Notes: generated from the letters alone by a model not told the origin. Numbered from the stretch's first letter, positions 1-12,101 are shown. The stretch: DNA of 64,000 nucleotides from Thysanoteuthis rhombus (GCA_963457665.1 OY735225.1:6100844-6164843); one strand, 5' to 3'. Made by a program: numbers and translations.

Positions 1-1344
1 AATATTCAGAAATAAGTCAGACAGGAAAAGATTAATAAACATCCAGAAGAAAAACAAAACAGAAGCAACTCACGGAAGTAACAGACGCCCTTTGCAGAAA
101 TAATGCGAATTAGCTCACCTGGACTCATTAAATATCCAAAATGGCTGCCACACGACTAACGACGAACGGAAATTTTCAGATTTTGAGACATATCTTCCGT
201 GTACGTTTAGGCTACAATTATATTATTTCCTGGTTTCGTTGATGAAAGTTTTCGCTAACAAAAGTTGATCTCTAAGCGTTGTATTTTGCTTTTAAAAGAT
301 TTGGTGATAAATTAAATCGCTGCGAGAAAAAGTTCACGTTTCAAGTTCAACACTGGTGCAACTTGTTCGGACACTGCAGCAATACACAGTAGTGTATGAA
401 TTGAGGGGCTGTAGTGGTTCCTGGTATATGGCATCCGTTTGCTTTTCACGGCTCATGTAACCCCTGGACGTATGCGAGGCCCAAGCATTTTGAGAACCTG
501 GGATGTCGTCAGAATCCCCCTCTTTGGCTTGATGATGTAGTTTTGAGGAAAACTACATTCAGCTGACCATCGACAACGACGGGATTTAGTCATCGGAGTA
601 TATGGTCGTACCCCTTTTCCTGTCTGTCTTTCTGTATGCACAGTATACAAAATGAATTTCGATTTAGAATTTGGTGGAAAGATGGCCAATAGAGTAAGGA
701 AGGAGTGATTCAAGTTTGATTAGATCCAGCAAAATCTTTTCGATCGAGAGATTGTATTTCATTTTCCCACACATTTATGTAGACGCTTGTAAGTGTCCGA
801 ATGATATCCCCAGAAGTTCCTGGTGATTTTCATGAAAACAATGGCAATAGGATACAAAATAAGGCATTTGATTTTCCGACGGATCCCTTGAAGATTACCC
901 TCTTGCCGACAGCGTTGACTGTGGTATGCGCTCGCTGAGTGATTTGTTAGGAAAATTACAGTGATATCCAAGCCTCAGCCATAGCCTCCATCATAATTCA
1001 GACTTTTCAAAACAGGAAGCAAAATTAGAGAATGATGCAAAGAATGGCTAAAGAACGTTCATTGTTATAAGAATCACAATGCTCCCTTAAGAAATTCTAT
1101 TCCATGTTTAAGAGATCTTTCTACAGACGGCCACCTATTCATAACTTGGAAGGTGTACAAAAACTGGAATCTGTTTTGTTTCCATGTCTCTTCTGCCATG
1201 AAAGCCATACATTGAAAAAAACGCAATCTAGAGAGAAAAAGCTTTTATTCTGTTTTATCAAGACTACATCGACGATTACATTCTTCGTCCTTCCTCAAGT
1301 GAATTTTTTTTTCAATCCGAACTTCAGAATCTGTTTACCGTTTA
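1..1344. other. No gene recognised
   Basis: AT-rich single-copy-looking DNA without low-complexity blocks. The open frames here are short and have no motif I recognise. I see no splice-bounded frame or repeat family in this stretch. Confidence 0.5.
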
Positions 1345-1815
1345 AACAAAGTTGGTAAGCTTTTGGAAGAGCAATTTCGACTTCATTGAACAAGGGAGAA
1401 TTCCATTAGTCCTAAAAAGTATTTACGACCAATAAATCCTATCGATAGTCACCTATGGAGCAGAGGTATGTAAACTAACCAAAAGATTGACCATAAAACT
1501 GAGAATCATGTAACCTGTGCCAACGATATTCATGCTCAACCTCATGTTGAGAAATCATAAAACAGTGCAGTATACTAAAGAAAAGGAAGGGGTCCAAAAT
1601 ATTATCATAGTAACCATAAGAAAATGCAAATGGCAAAGGGCTGGACACCACGACCCACAACATAGAGATCATGTGTGAAATTGTATCCGAGAAAAAGAAA
1701 GATGACGTGACAGGTTGGAGATATTAAGAAAATGCTGGAACTGCGACTCACATGATAGAGAGATTTGGCGAATCTTGGGAATAGTCCGTGCCGAACAACG
1801 GACGCTAAAAAGCTT
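1345..1815 (+). mobile_element. RTE-type LINE, 3' end of the reverse transcriptase ORF, decayed
   Basis: Read on the plus strand across frame breaks, the segment shows the C-terminal landmarks of RTE-clade LINE polyproteins: a GWxAFGR-like start, an LK-x-YDQ-ILPIVTYGAE block near 1,430-1,465, an LTK block, a KCKWQRAGHH block near 1,623, and a final HDREIWRI block near 1,755. The same blocks recur at 29,790, 42,043, 44,861 and 60,465. It is 5'-truncated, as is normal for LINE copies, and has several stops and frame changes, so it is inactive. Family level (RTE) is well supported; the subfamily is not determined. Confidence 0.75.
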
Positions 1816-2186
1816 CTGTTGTTGCTGTCAATGAGATTGTTACAAATGAAATATCGTTCTTTGAATTGTTAAATGACAAATGATACAAACAACAGAATAC
1901 GGTACATATTCAATCAAAATGTCTCATTTGAAGCAATCATCTTTTCACAAGAAGAAAAAGAGAAAAACGTCTTTATTAAAACAAAATATATCATACGGAA
2001 TATAAGTATTGTAAGGAAGGCGTGGTCTTATCTCAAAAGTACTCTACTGATGCCCCCAAGTATTGACAGTAAAAGACAAACGTTTAATTTTATAGTTATA
2101 TATATACACGAAAATAGGAAAACAAAGAACTGAACTATCAAGAAAATAAATCAAATCAAGGAAGCTTGCCTCAACATAGCTAGCCG
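1816..2186. other. No feature recognised
   Basis: Spacer between the LINE fragment and the first GATA tract. One 86-codon open frame lies inside but has no motif and a composition typical of chance AT-rich frames. Confidence 0.5.
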
Positions 2187-2239
2187 GATAGATAGATAGA
2201 TAGATAGATCGATAGATAGATCGATAGATAGATAGATAG
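2187..2239. repeat. (GATA)n microsatellite
   Basis: About 13 GATA units with two GATC interruptions. It abuts the left side of a family A copy. Confidence 0.95.
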
Positions 2240-2244
2240 GAGTT

Positions 2245-2632
2245 ATTAGGTACCCAATAGAAATAATCACATGACCAATGTCTTTTGTTGATATGTCATC
2301 TATAGGCGATATAATATTGGAAGAAGAGGTGATTAAAGAATAAGCCTTTTTGTTAGTCAGTAATCTTTAAGTCTGAATTTTAGAAAAATGCGCGTGCTCA
2401 CAATGGGACCAATTCAGTATCAATTTACATTGCAAACTGACCCCTGCACCCACCCCCCAAAATAACCCAGAGGAATTTACGAAAACGTCGTTTTTTTCCC
2501 GACATAATAAAGAAAGTGTGTTTAGATTTATAGCCCAATAGCTACATTGGTGCGGCCTGTACCCGTTATTGACACATTACCAGGCAGCCAGCCAGCCAGT
2601 CAAAGAAGTTTAAATACTGAAAGAAACCTATA
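2245..2632 (+). repeat. Family A dispersed repeat, plus copy 1
   Basis: Matches other family A copies through ordered landmarks: an ACATGACCAATGTCTTTTG block, a GGTGATTAAAGAATAAG block, TTTACATTGCAAA, CATAATAAAGA, and an AGCTACATTGGTGCGGCCTG block followed by repeated CAGC. Order and spacing agree with the copies at 18,668 and 28,903. No coding potential was seen. It is bracketed by GATA tracts on both sides. Confidence 0.7.
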
Positions 2633-2660
2633 TTTTTTTTGTTTATGGTTTATGGTTTCT

Positions 2661-2710
<50 letters not shown>
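2661..2710. repeat. (GATA)n microsatellite
   Basis: Twelve perfect GATA units, starting 29 bases after the end of the family A copy. Confidence 0.95.
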
Positions 2711-3964
2711 CTCTCATAAGGATGACCAATTGCTGGAAAAAGCCTTAACATCCAGTTTTAGTGCTTTGAATATTAATGCGACATCATTATTTTGGTAAAT
2801 CCACTCTATGTTCATTCTAAGCTGACATTGTCTCTGCAAAAGGAAAGGCAGCAAATATTTCGTCTGCAATGTGTGCCCTAGGCAGTGTCTGTCTCCGATT
2901 CGAGAGCTTAAGGCTCTTTCCTTTCTTCCTGCTAATAGGATTGAAAAATGTCGAGCAGATCTTTTCACTTGTGAATAACAAAACATGTTGGTTCAATATG
3001 ATTCTATTTCGAGCCAAGTTGTTGGAATCGAAAGACGAGAATCTTTTACAGTTCTCTTTTAAGCTGTTGCTGCATAGTTGTTAATTCGTGCAATGGCACA
3101 TGAGTCTGATCAAATATGTTGCTCCAGGGAGGTTTTATTCAACGAGTTTGGTAAAGTAAACCATTTTTGGAGAATATATAACGTAAATTTATTAACGCAT
3201 ATGAGTGTATTCATCTCTGGGGTGACTACTCAGACCAAGATAATTCGCGTAAAATCCGAGCTGATTTTTTTGTTTTATTTCGACACCAAATTTTTGCTTT
3301 TCTGATTTGATTATAAGCTATTAAAGGAATCACCTACATAGAGCACGCTCTATGAAAGTATATGATATATACTCCCCCGCAAGCAACTTGGTTATCATGC
3401 AAATTAGATCACATTAACTCATAGAATATTCAAAATCCTGTGAAACAAACTGCTGATGATATCGCGAATGACCAGTCTACTCCTCAGGGGCAAACAGTAC
3501 TAGCATCTATTTAAAAAATGAACACACAAACAGGCTAAGAAAACAAGTATTATCTATTTGTAAATACTAATACATTGTATGTATCTAAATGAAAAATACT
3601 TACTACTATAAGTCAACACTGACGTAGGCTGATTTTTCCCTTTACGCGGAACATCAGCATCGGACAAGTCCCGTGAGTTAGGGTTTATTATGAGAACTTG
3701 CACCAGAACTTAGATTCCTAGGAAACGAAAAATCCACAGTAGGTTGCTATTTTTTTCAAATACAATAAATAAAAGATATATTTGAATAAGGATATTGAAA
3801 CCACAATACCATCGATATATTCAGTCTAATAGAGGGAAAATTGGCCTTATGAACTGAATAGAAGAATGGGGACGCAAGAATTGGAATGAGGGAATGGGTA
3901 TAGATGAACAAGAATAGAAGGATTGGAAATTGCAGCAAAATTACTTGAAAATAATCTTTGTAGC
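2711..3964. other. No gene recognised
   Basis: Unique-looking AT-rich DNA. Overlapping open frames of 60-90 codons on both strands near 2,714-3,305 cancel each other as evidence of coding. None has a recognisable domain. Confidence 0.5.
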
Positions 3965-4060
3965 AGAGGTTTCTCTTTTGAAACCGTCAATCAAAACTGC
4001 CACCATAAGTTTCCTTAGTTTCTCCCCCAACGTTGATTTTGAAATATATATAGTTGTAGC
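3965..4060 (-). repeat. Family A tail fragment
   Basis: The reverse complement resembles the 3' part of family A (AACTAAG...ATTGACGG, the CAGTTTTGATGACAG region of other copies). Only the tail is present. Confidence 0.4.
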
Positions 4061-4075
4061 TGGTCTATGAACGTG

Positions 4076-4115
4076 AATTTAGCGTGACCAATTTAGCATG
4101 ACCAACTTAGCGTTG
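4076..4115. repeat. Short 14-bp tandem triplication
   Basis: Almost three copies of AATTTAGCGTGACC in a row, the last degraded. It sits in otherwise unique sequence. Confidence 0.6.
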
Positions 4116-5148
4116 AAAAGTCACAAACTATGATGTATTTTTCCATGTTATTTATTCACACAGCAGTTTTCTACCAAACAACAGAAAATGCTCCTTACCA
4201 TTGTTTGGAACGATACCTAAGGAATGTCTTTCCCGAGCAAAATTTCAACCCCCAGGAGAAGCATCCAGTATTACGACCAACGGACCAGGAAAATCACTCT
4301 GTTTCTCATTAGAGTAGATTATTGAATCATCTCCTTCATTCATCATATCTTCTCTCGGACATTCCTGGACTTTCTTCTTCGGATTCTGCACTCATCATCT
4401 CTTCTTACTTTACTCTCTTTCGATGCTGAAAGGTCCAAGGCTTAAAGTTAATCGCTACCAACAATCCATGGAGTCTTCGTGATCCATGCAATGACGTGTA
4501 AATCTAATGACACTGGAAATTACTTGGAAGCACGCTGGTGTTAGACAAACCGTTACATTATCCTCAATTAGGATCCAAAGCAAAGCAGTCCACTGACCAA
4601 GGGCTAATTTGTGGCTCTTTGCTTAAATTAATTGCGAATTGTGACACTATTACCCTCTTAATGTGTAGCTAAAAGGTTTGAGGTCGTCAAAGGTGAGGTT
4701 CTGTTTGTGATAGGACCACGGGACAAAGACAGTTAGGAGACTGATTCAGGAATGCCTTTCAATCAGTGAACTGGGGAAGGGTTTAATAATCAGGCAACAA
4801 TATAGCAGTTGGGCAAACATTACTAAGCAGTAAGCAAGAACCATAAGTTCAACGTTTTGTCCACCATCAATGATAGAAATAATAAGAAGAAATGGGAGTA
4901 GAAAAAGAAAGAAAGAAAGTAAATTTTCCTCATACTTCTAAAATTTTGCGATAGGGAAATATTCTGCGAGTATTTTTCTCGATAAAACTCGTAAATGGTA
5001 ATTGTAAGCGTATTTTGGATATGTTTGGCTTCTTTTTAAAAGCAAAAATACTGACCTGCTATATTTTATAATGACATGAAGGAAGCTGATAATAATGGAT
5101 CGGAATAAATGTTTTGATTACGTCAGCCCTCTTACTGACAACACACGT

Positions 5149-5151
<3 letters not shown>
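4116..5151. other. No gene recognised
   Basis: No motif, no repeat match and no long open frame. A 60-codon frame at 4,130-4,312 has no recognisable domain. Confidence 0.5.

Positions 5152-5198
<47 letters not shown>
5152..5198. repeat. (TA)n microsatellite
   Basis: Uninterrupted TA dinucleotides, about 23 units. Confidence 0.95.
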
Positions 5199-5202
<4 letters not shown>

Positions 5203-5482
5203 GTATACCTGGTCAAGATGACAAGCTTATTTGTTCATGGGTCGGCTCTAAGGAGCCAGGAGTTATTTCATTACATGTTTTATTATTAGCATTATTATCT
5301 TAAGTATCCAAGTTTTTTATCTTCAAAGTCTAAACTCATCTCAAGCTATGTTAATGTGTTGTCAGCCATGCGGTATCCAAATATTTTATAACGTCATTCT
5401 TATGATTGTGATAATAGAAAATCAACCAATGAGATCATCTTATTTTATCGTATCAAGAAAAAACATTTACAAATGAACTCAT

Positions 5483-5492
5483 TATATACATA

Positions 5493-5581
<89 letters not shown>
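5483..5581. repeat. (TA)n microsatellite
   Basis: About 45 TA units with one early interruption. The 66-codon tyrosine-isoleucine frame across it is an artefact of the repeat. Confidence 0.95.
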
Positions 5582-5585
<4 letters not shown>

Positions 5586-6410
5586 AGCACCCTCAATGGG
5601 GGGATTTCCGAACAGAAAGGGGGCCCAAAATACTTTATGAATTCTAGTTTATCCTCTGGATTGCTTCAGGCACTATACAATAACAAATCTCATTAGATAC
5701 TTGAGGAGGCTGCAGGGAAAGGCTCCCTGAAGGCCCCCTTCCGAACATTTGGTGTGAATTGTCTCTGTATAATGTTAGACGGAATGCAACTGTTCACCAA
5801 CGCCCCTGGTGTATAAGACCAATGCACTAACATTTCTAACATCGTCAATACATAATGTCACGTATTTGCAATGTCTAGTTACATTATTATCATTTGTTAA
5901 CGTTGAATAAAACCAGCAACAGGTGAACTATTCACATTTGTTTGAGTGGTTGCGTCCAGCCAAAATGGTTTGTCAATAAAGAACTGAATGCTGTTGAGTG
6001 TCAGCCAGATTTCTTCTGCAAAGGCATTCTTTTTAGATTCTCTAGAAATCATTATGGAAATTGTTCCATCGCAAATGGTGAAATTTTCCCAAAGAAAACA
6101 TTCCAAGATAGTTTGTATCTTTACGTTTATGCCATAGTTTCCCAGTAGCAGATTAAGGATACAGTTAGTGAAATAAAACAGCGACTGAAGCAGGAAATAT
6201 AAGTATGAGAGTATTCCTGTTCGTCGTTTCATTGGTTTTCTTGTCATTGTTTTTAATTTGCTTGCCTTATCTTTTAATCTGCCTATTTTTTATTTGCTTG
6301 CTGTATTTTTTTAATTTGTTTGCCCTGATTTTTAACTTGCTCCAGAAATTGGATCCAGATATCAATGAAATCTAACTTGAAGCTCTATATATTATAGTTT
6401 TTGTTCTGTA
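5582..6410. other. No gene recognised
   Basis: Contains overlapping 116- and 68-codon frames on opposite strands (5,897-6,247 minus; 5,942-6,148 plus). Neither has a recognisable domain, and the mirror-image overlap argues for chance. Confidence 0.45.
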
Positions 6411-6490
6411 TACTTCAGAGGTGGCTGAGTGGCTTTACTTGAAGGAATTTCAGACGGTCATCGAGATTAAAGGAAATACCACAAACCAGC
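6411..6490 (+). repeat. Possible tRNA-derived SINE head
   Basis: GAGGTGGCTGAGTGGC near 6,419 resembles a pol III A box in a tRNA-Ser or Leu-like setting. I find no convincing B box at the expected distance, so this is only a hint. Confidence 0.2.
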
Positions 6491-6714
6491 TGAGAGCAAG
6501 TGGGATTTTTAGACTTTTTGAAAATTCCAAAGTATGAGAGCTGCGAGGTTTCAAAAGGATTACTTTGAAGCGGACTAATGTGCCATTATCCTTGTTGAGT
6601 AATTTTTTCTGGTATCAATAAATTGCTGGATACTCTCGGGACAGACCTCATATTAGCAGCATGCATTTTCTCTTTTTTTTTGTAGCTTAAAAAAAAAGAA
6701 GATTTTTCACTCTT

Positions 6715-7155
6715 AGAAACTGCCAATTAAAACTGAGACCAAAACAGTCAACATAAGTTTCTCTAGTTTTTATGTTGGTCAGGATGCTTGGCTATGTATT
6801 TTTGTATACATGTATGAAATTGAACGTGAGAACAAGAAAATTAAACACCTAATTTGATTGTGTCTGGAAAAAAAAGAGTTGTCTTTTTTAAAGAGACTTT
6901 CACTTAGGGGTGGATTTGTTTCCATCCACAATATGTTCAAGCTCATCTGGCCATATGTTAATGTCTGGTAATGATCAAGCTTGTTTTATTCTTAAAACTT
7001 TTTAGTAATCATCACCCAACAAAATATCAGAGAACTCATTCATTGATCAGGCTTTCTTTTATCTCTTTTTAAAATGATCACACTCAACATGACATGCACT
7101 CAAAAGACGTTGATCCTTTGACCCTATCTATTGACTGACTCACCAGACCTATTCT
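6715..7155 (-). repeat. Family A dispersed repeat, minus copy
   Basis: The right end (GACTGACTCACCAGACC) is the reverse complement of the family A left end. Inside are ATGATCACACTCAACATGAC, CATTCATTGATCA and, at the far side, GTTGGTCAGGATGC, in the reverse of the family order. It is diverged but close to full length. Confidence 0.55.
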
Positions 7156-7348
7156 CTCTTATACTTTACGTTCTTTCTTCCCCTCTATTCCCCTTCTGAC
7201 GCTGTGTTTTTCTTTCTTCCTATCTTCGATTTAAATTTCTTTCTTTTTTTTCTATCCCGTTAAGTCTTTTTTTTCTTTAGCTCCATCTTCTCTTGTTTCC
7301 CTCCCTGCCCCCGCCAATTGCCAAAATCTTTTGTCGAGTGAAGAGAAT

Positions 7349-7349
<1 letters not shown>

Positions 7350-7434
<85 letters not shown>

Positions 7435-7531
7435 TGTGTGTGTGTGTTTTTGTGTGTGTGTGTGTTTTAGTGTGTGTGTGTGTGTTTGTGTGTGTGTGTT
7501 TGGATGCGTGTTTGTGTGCATGTGTGTGTGT
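7350..7531. repeat. Compound (TA)n(TG)n microsatellite
   Basis: About 40 TA units followed by about 100 bp of interrupted TG. Both open frames across it are repeat artefacts. Confidence 0.95.
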
Positions 7532-7822
7532 AGTGGATTGTGCTTGAAATGATATCTGATAGAATTATCTGGAAACTATTCTTCCAATTCTTAAAAGAAC
7601 TTTCAAATATTTTCGAGTCCTGACTCAAATTTTCCCTAAGAAAAAAAGTAGAGAAGAGAACAGTCTCAAGTCATTCTATTGTTCATTCAATTTTTCTCCT
7701 TGAATTGAATTCTTTAGGTCTTCACTGCATTGAAAAAGTAGAGGTCAAGCCAATTATTGGCTCAAAAATCGCTGGTCGCGATGAAGTCCCATTATCCGGA
7801 GTCTTCTGTATATATATTTGCC

Positions 7823-7836
7823 TGTATGTATGTATG

Positions 7837-7866
<30 letters not shown>
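7823..7866. repeat. (TATG)n microsatellite
   Basis: About ten TATG units. Confidence 0.95.
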
Positions 7867-7867
<1 letters not shown>

Positions 7868-7988
7868 GTAACAATATGGAGATCAATAAGAGTCTTCGTA
7901 TTCACTGTTTTTTTTTTACTCTCAATCTCCCCTTAACATTTTATGAAATAACTGCTGGAAATCGCTCGTAAATACATCGGAACTTTCC

Positions 7989-8400
7989 GGTGTATAAGAT
8001 TTTTGAAAAATGAAATTTCTTTGTGAACTGGATTTTTTTCCAAGGTATTTTCTAAGTTATTTCCCTTGATTTGAGATCTAATTTTTTTATAAGAACTTTA
8101 GAGTTAATTGGAACCTTTTATATAATCACTTAAAGGTGCAACAACTCTGATCTGAAATTATTCTCACCGGTCAAGATTTGAATTTTTTCACGAGAAATCA
8201 AGAGATAATTTTGATCTTTTTAATCACTAGAAAAGGGAAGCAAAATAACTCTGATCGGGAGTTTTTCCTGTTGATTAAAGATCTGAATTATTCATGAGAA
8301 TTTGCGTTTTGGTTCGAAAAAATAAAATTGTCAACAAATGCAATTGAAGTTACCATGATCAAACCCTATTCCCCTTAATTAGGGATTTAATTTTTAGGAT
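7989..8400. repeat. Diverged tandem repeat, period about 105 bp
   Basis: Units start near 8,064, 8,170, 8,271 and 8,376 (last partial), with a weaker unit before the first. Shared landmarks in each unit are a TTGATT...AGATCTGAATTTTTT start, a GAGAATTT or GAACTTT block and an ACTCTGATC block near the end. There is no open frame across units. The divergence suggests an old array. Confidence 0.65.
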
Positions 8401-8802
8401 TCTTTCAAAACAGAATTGAGTTTGTCTTTTTTTTCTACTCTTATCTATCCCTTGCTTGCATTCGTTCTCGAATCAAGGGGGGGTGCATTGCCGAAAACAT
8501 ATTGTTTTACTTATATGTCTATTATTATCAGGTTTTTATACTTATCATCCTTAAGAGAATTTAATACAAGACGCAGACGTGAAAAGGTTGCTAAAATCTC
8601 ATCAGTATGCAATAAACAGCAAGCTTCTTCGACTAGTGGCCGCCCTACTGGAAACCCTTTCTGTTTGAGAAAAATACCTGTTACAAACACATATGAATCT
8701 ATCTATCTAAACAAAAAAAAGTTGTCATTTACACTATATATTTGTGCGTATGTGAGTGTGTGAGTGCATGTGTTTGTGTATGAATATACCTCTATGTATC
8801 TA
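8401..8802. other. No gene recognised
   Basis: A 115-codon plus-strand frame (8,416-8,763) spans most of it. It is rich in Ser, Leu and Lys, has no domain and runs into a repeat-derived end, so I do not call it. Confidence 0.4.
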
Positions 8803-8803
8803 A

Positions 8804-8866
<63 letters not shown>
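8803..8866. repeat. Compound (TA)n(TG)n microsatellite
   Basis: A short TA run followed by about 24 TG units. Confidence 0.95.
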
Positions 8867-8868
<2 letters not shown>

Positions 8869-9087
8869 GTATGCAATGGATGCATAATACCTGCTTTGAC
8901 ATCTGGATGCAATGCATGTAAATTAAGAAAAGAAAAATCGTGGAAGGAGAGAATGAACTATGGAAGGAGAAATGCCATTGGACTATAACCGCAGTAGGAA
9001 AAGACCAACAACAGGATGGAAGTGTGAGTTATAGAGGTTGGCCAGGAAAACTCAACAAAAGTCGGTGCAGTCAGAGACGTTGTTGGA

Positions 9088-9208
<121 letters not shown>

Positions 9209-9329
9209 TGCTTGTTGGAGTGCAGAATTTATGTTGACCGGTCAAGAAATGATATAAAGAAAAGAGTTTCCTCCCTAAGTAGTCAGATTTGGCGCCTGTC
9301 TGTTATTGTGCAATGTTTATTGATTCCAA

Positions 9330-9560
9330 CTAACCTCTTCATCCAAGTGGTTGAGCGCTTACATCTGGTTCTGTAGGCCGTGGTCCAATCAAGGGCAGAG
9401 TCATACGAAAGACTTTTGAAATGGTACTCATTGCCGTTCTACAAAGAACTCAGCCCAAGGACTTTGTGTGAGAAACTTTTCCCCGGAAGTATGGGTTTAC
9501 GACAAATAATATGATTGATACACAGGTTCTCTTAAGATCACCGGAATAGAGCAACATAAA
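9330..9560 (+). repeat. tRNA-like SINE candidate
   Basis: CCAAGTGGTTGAGCGC near 9,343 resembles an A box. GTGGTCCAATCAAGG, about 38 bases further on, is a diverged B box. The following GGTACTCATTGCC and AACTCAGCCCAAGG blocks would be the non-tRNA body. The spacing is right for a pol III promoter. I cannot name the family. Confidence 0.4.
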
Positions 9561-9919
9561 GCCGAGTCAGTACAAAGATAGATGATCATCAGAGAATACC
9601 AAGTGTTATAAGCAGAATAACGTTTCGGTAAGCCTGGCAAACTGGAAGTAGGTCTTACTATGACACTATAGGTATGACTGATTTTATAAGCATATAAAAT
9701 TCACCTTCGCATCTTAAGTTAAACATAGTTCCCGCTAGAAATTCAGCTTTTGGATTTTAAGAGAATCAGATCTAGTCATATTATAATTTAAAAGAGAACT
9801 ATGAATAGTGTTTATGTAATGTGTCAACGAAAGGCGCCCAGTAACTTTGAGTGTCACCAGGTCTTGCTCGTCGGATGAAGGTTACATAGGCACACAGCGT
9901 GTCGTTTGAGTGATTTGTT
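9561..9919. other. No feature recognised
   Basis: Unique-looking DNA between the SINE candidate and the candidate exon. No motif was seen. Confidence 0.5.
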
Positions 9920-10437
9920 AGTCATTCAGAATAGCGACAGCGTGTAAATTTGGTGATTCCATACATTTGCACACTTGATTGAATTTTTCCATCCCGATGT
10001 AAAAGAAAAGAGATGCTATACTGCAAGTTTGATACGATAATCAACTTGTACGATCCTGATTGGTGTGTAGCATCGACACAACTAGAACATTCTTGAACGT
10101 CTAACGTTTTATGCTCCGTCGTCCTATACATAAATAAATTTGCCCAATTCAGTCGCTGTAAAACTATTTTCTCCTTAAATGTCTCAAGTTTCGGAGATTG
10201 AGATAGAATCACCAGCCCGGCGCCGAAGGAAGGAACGCTCGATCCATTGACCGTCGGAAACACCAGAGACACGAAGCACTTATTTTCGTTGACATCCATT
10301 GAATACTTTTCGAAATCGACAACCACTTTCTTGACTCTGCTGAGTGACTGGACCAGCCTCCTTCTGCAGATCTCAAACAGTGCTGGCTTAGATACTGTTG
10401 GTGGAGTAAGATCTGCCCGAGCGAGCTTTGAACCAGT
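9920..10437 (-). CDS. Candidate host exon or old coding fragment, function unknown
   Basis: The minus strand is open for about 172 codons, from just after two adjacent stops near 10,440 to a TGA at about 9,922. Local GC is visibly higher than around it, and the translation has mixed composition without low complexity. It includes FEICRRRLVQSLSRVKK, then CFVSLVFPTVNGSSVPSFG, then VQECSSCVD, and ends TKFTRCRYSE. The first ATG in frame gives a 134-residue product, but nothing marks it as a true start, so an internal or last exon is equally possible. A possible acceptor AG lies just before the open stretch, without a strong pyrimidine tract. I do not recognise the family; a transposon-derived fragment is possible. 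Confidence 0.25.
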
Positions 10438-11410
10438 GTCTCATTACCAACAATTTTTCGTGTGTACCTGATCCAACGACACCTTCGATTATGGTAAAAG
10501 AAGAAAACTATGTTACACACATTGCAATTTTTTTTCTTTCTGATTTGAGCCGAGGAAAGCATAGCCAAAGTGAATGCAGATAGGGATACTATTATCTTCT
10601 CTTAATGATAAAATAAACCAAGATTCAACACACAAAAAAAATAAAATGTAACATATAACTCATAACAGTTTTAAGATTAACTATTTTTCGACAGTTACCA
10701 ATTAGCTACCACGCGCTCTTACAAATTCTGTACAGACTATCCATAGGAATCTTCAGTTTGCATCTGGGTTTGTCTAGGTTTGTGCTAGGAATCATCCACT
10801 TAAGCTTCTCGAAAGACCATAATGGAAGTTAAAAAAAAAGACTTTTGTACATGTATACGGAAATAAGTTTCCAGTTTATATTTGAATAAAACAACGACCC
10901 CACTTAAAATACTGAAAAAGAAAATCCTATTTTCAAGTAGTGCTTTTCTCAATTGAAGATCAGGTGGAGACGAGAAGAAAAGTTATTTGTTGCATAACCT
11001 GAGAAATAATAAATTTGACGGAACCAATGTTCTGAAAATAGAAATACATACATTCAACAAACATTTTTAGATAAAACGTATGAAGTTACTGTAGAATCCG
11101 TAAAATGTGAAATATTATTCAAATGAAAATACTGTTTCCAGTTTGAGAAAATAAGAAAACTTGAGGAACTGTAATGTATGGAGAAGACAGAGATTGTGAA
11201 ATGAAAAACAAACAAACTATGAACGCAGGTGTAAAAAAAACCCCTCTGATCTTGGTTTAGAAACCAAGCATAGGAAGCTTTATCTATTTATTTATATATT
11301 ATGTCTCTATGGGCAACTCATTAAAATATATTGCCTTATCAAGTGATCATTTGGAGAAATGTTCGAGCATAGGTACATTTTCTAAAATATGGAGTACAGT
11401 GTATCAGCAA
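10438..11410. other. No gene recognised
   Basis: AT-rich DNA with short A runs. No repeat family or domain was seen. Confidence 0.5.
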
Positions 11411-11411
11411 A

Positions 11412-11494
<83 letters not shown>
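11411..11494. repeat. Compound (CA)n(TA)n microsatellite
   Basis: Thirteen CA units followed by about 29 TA units. Confidence 0.95.
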
Positions 11495-11498
<4 letters not shown>

Positions 11499-11547
11499 AA
11501 CCATCTTTTTTTCTGACGTGAATTATAAATTGCATTTTATCATTTAG

Positions 11548-11722
11548 AAAATTTTTGAAATCATTTCCCGTCGTTACATCGTTGATATAATATCAAATTT
11601 AGACAGGTTCAATTCCAGCAGCAGACCCATTCTCTTTAATTGTTTATTTCGTTTACGTTGTCTAAATTGAAAGATGTATAAACCGTGTAACGACGATCAT
11701 TTCAAATATGTTTCTAAATTAA
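11548..11722 (+). mobile_element. Family B element with inverted ends, short copy
   Basis: The left end TTTGAAATCATTTCCCGTCG and the right end CGACGATCATTTCAAAT are inverted relatives of each other, about 120 bp apart. Between them lies CAGGTTCAATTCC, close to a pol III B box, and an ACGTTGTCTAAATTGA block shared with the copies at 32,071 and 38,763. This is a non-coding foldback or MITE-like element with a tRNA-like segment. Confidence 0.6.
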
Positions 11723-11735
11723 TATGCAATGTATA

Positions 11736-11739
<4 letters not shown>

Positions 11740-11818
<79 letters not shown>
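11740..11818. repeat. Compound (TA)n(GA)n microsatellite
   Basis: About 22 TA units joined directly to about 17 GA units. Confidence 0.95.
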
Positions 11819-11823
<5 letters not shown>

Positions 11824-12101
11824 GGAGATACACACACACAGAGGGGGAGAGGGGGTTAAGAGAGAAAGTTCTGGTGAAAAGGAAATCATCTGTACGAAAG
11901 ATTTTGATCCTAATAACCAGTTGGTTCTTAAAAAAAACAACAAAAAAAACAGCAAAAGATATTTTTCCAATACACGAGGAACAACCTGCATAAAAAACTA
12001 TGCCAACTTATTTCCCTTTCCTTTTCTGCCTGTTTTCTTCTCCACCTTTCACATTTAATCTGACTTATGAGCTAATAATATATGAAATATTCGTCTTTAG
12101 A

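Noticed and set aside
5496-5696. Tyr-Ile repeat protein frames, here and at 7,293, 9,038, 19,547, 21,826, 25,001 and 36,113
   Set aside because: They are (TA)n, (TG)n and (GA)n microsatellites read as codons.
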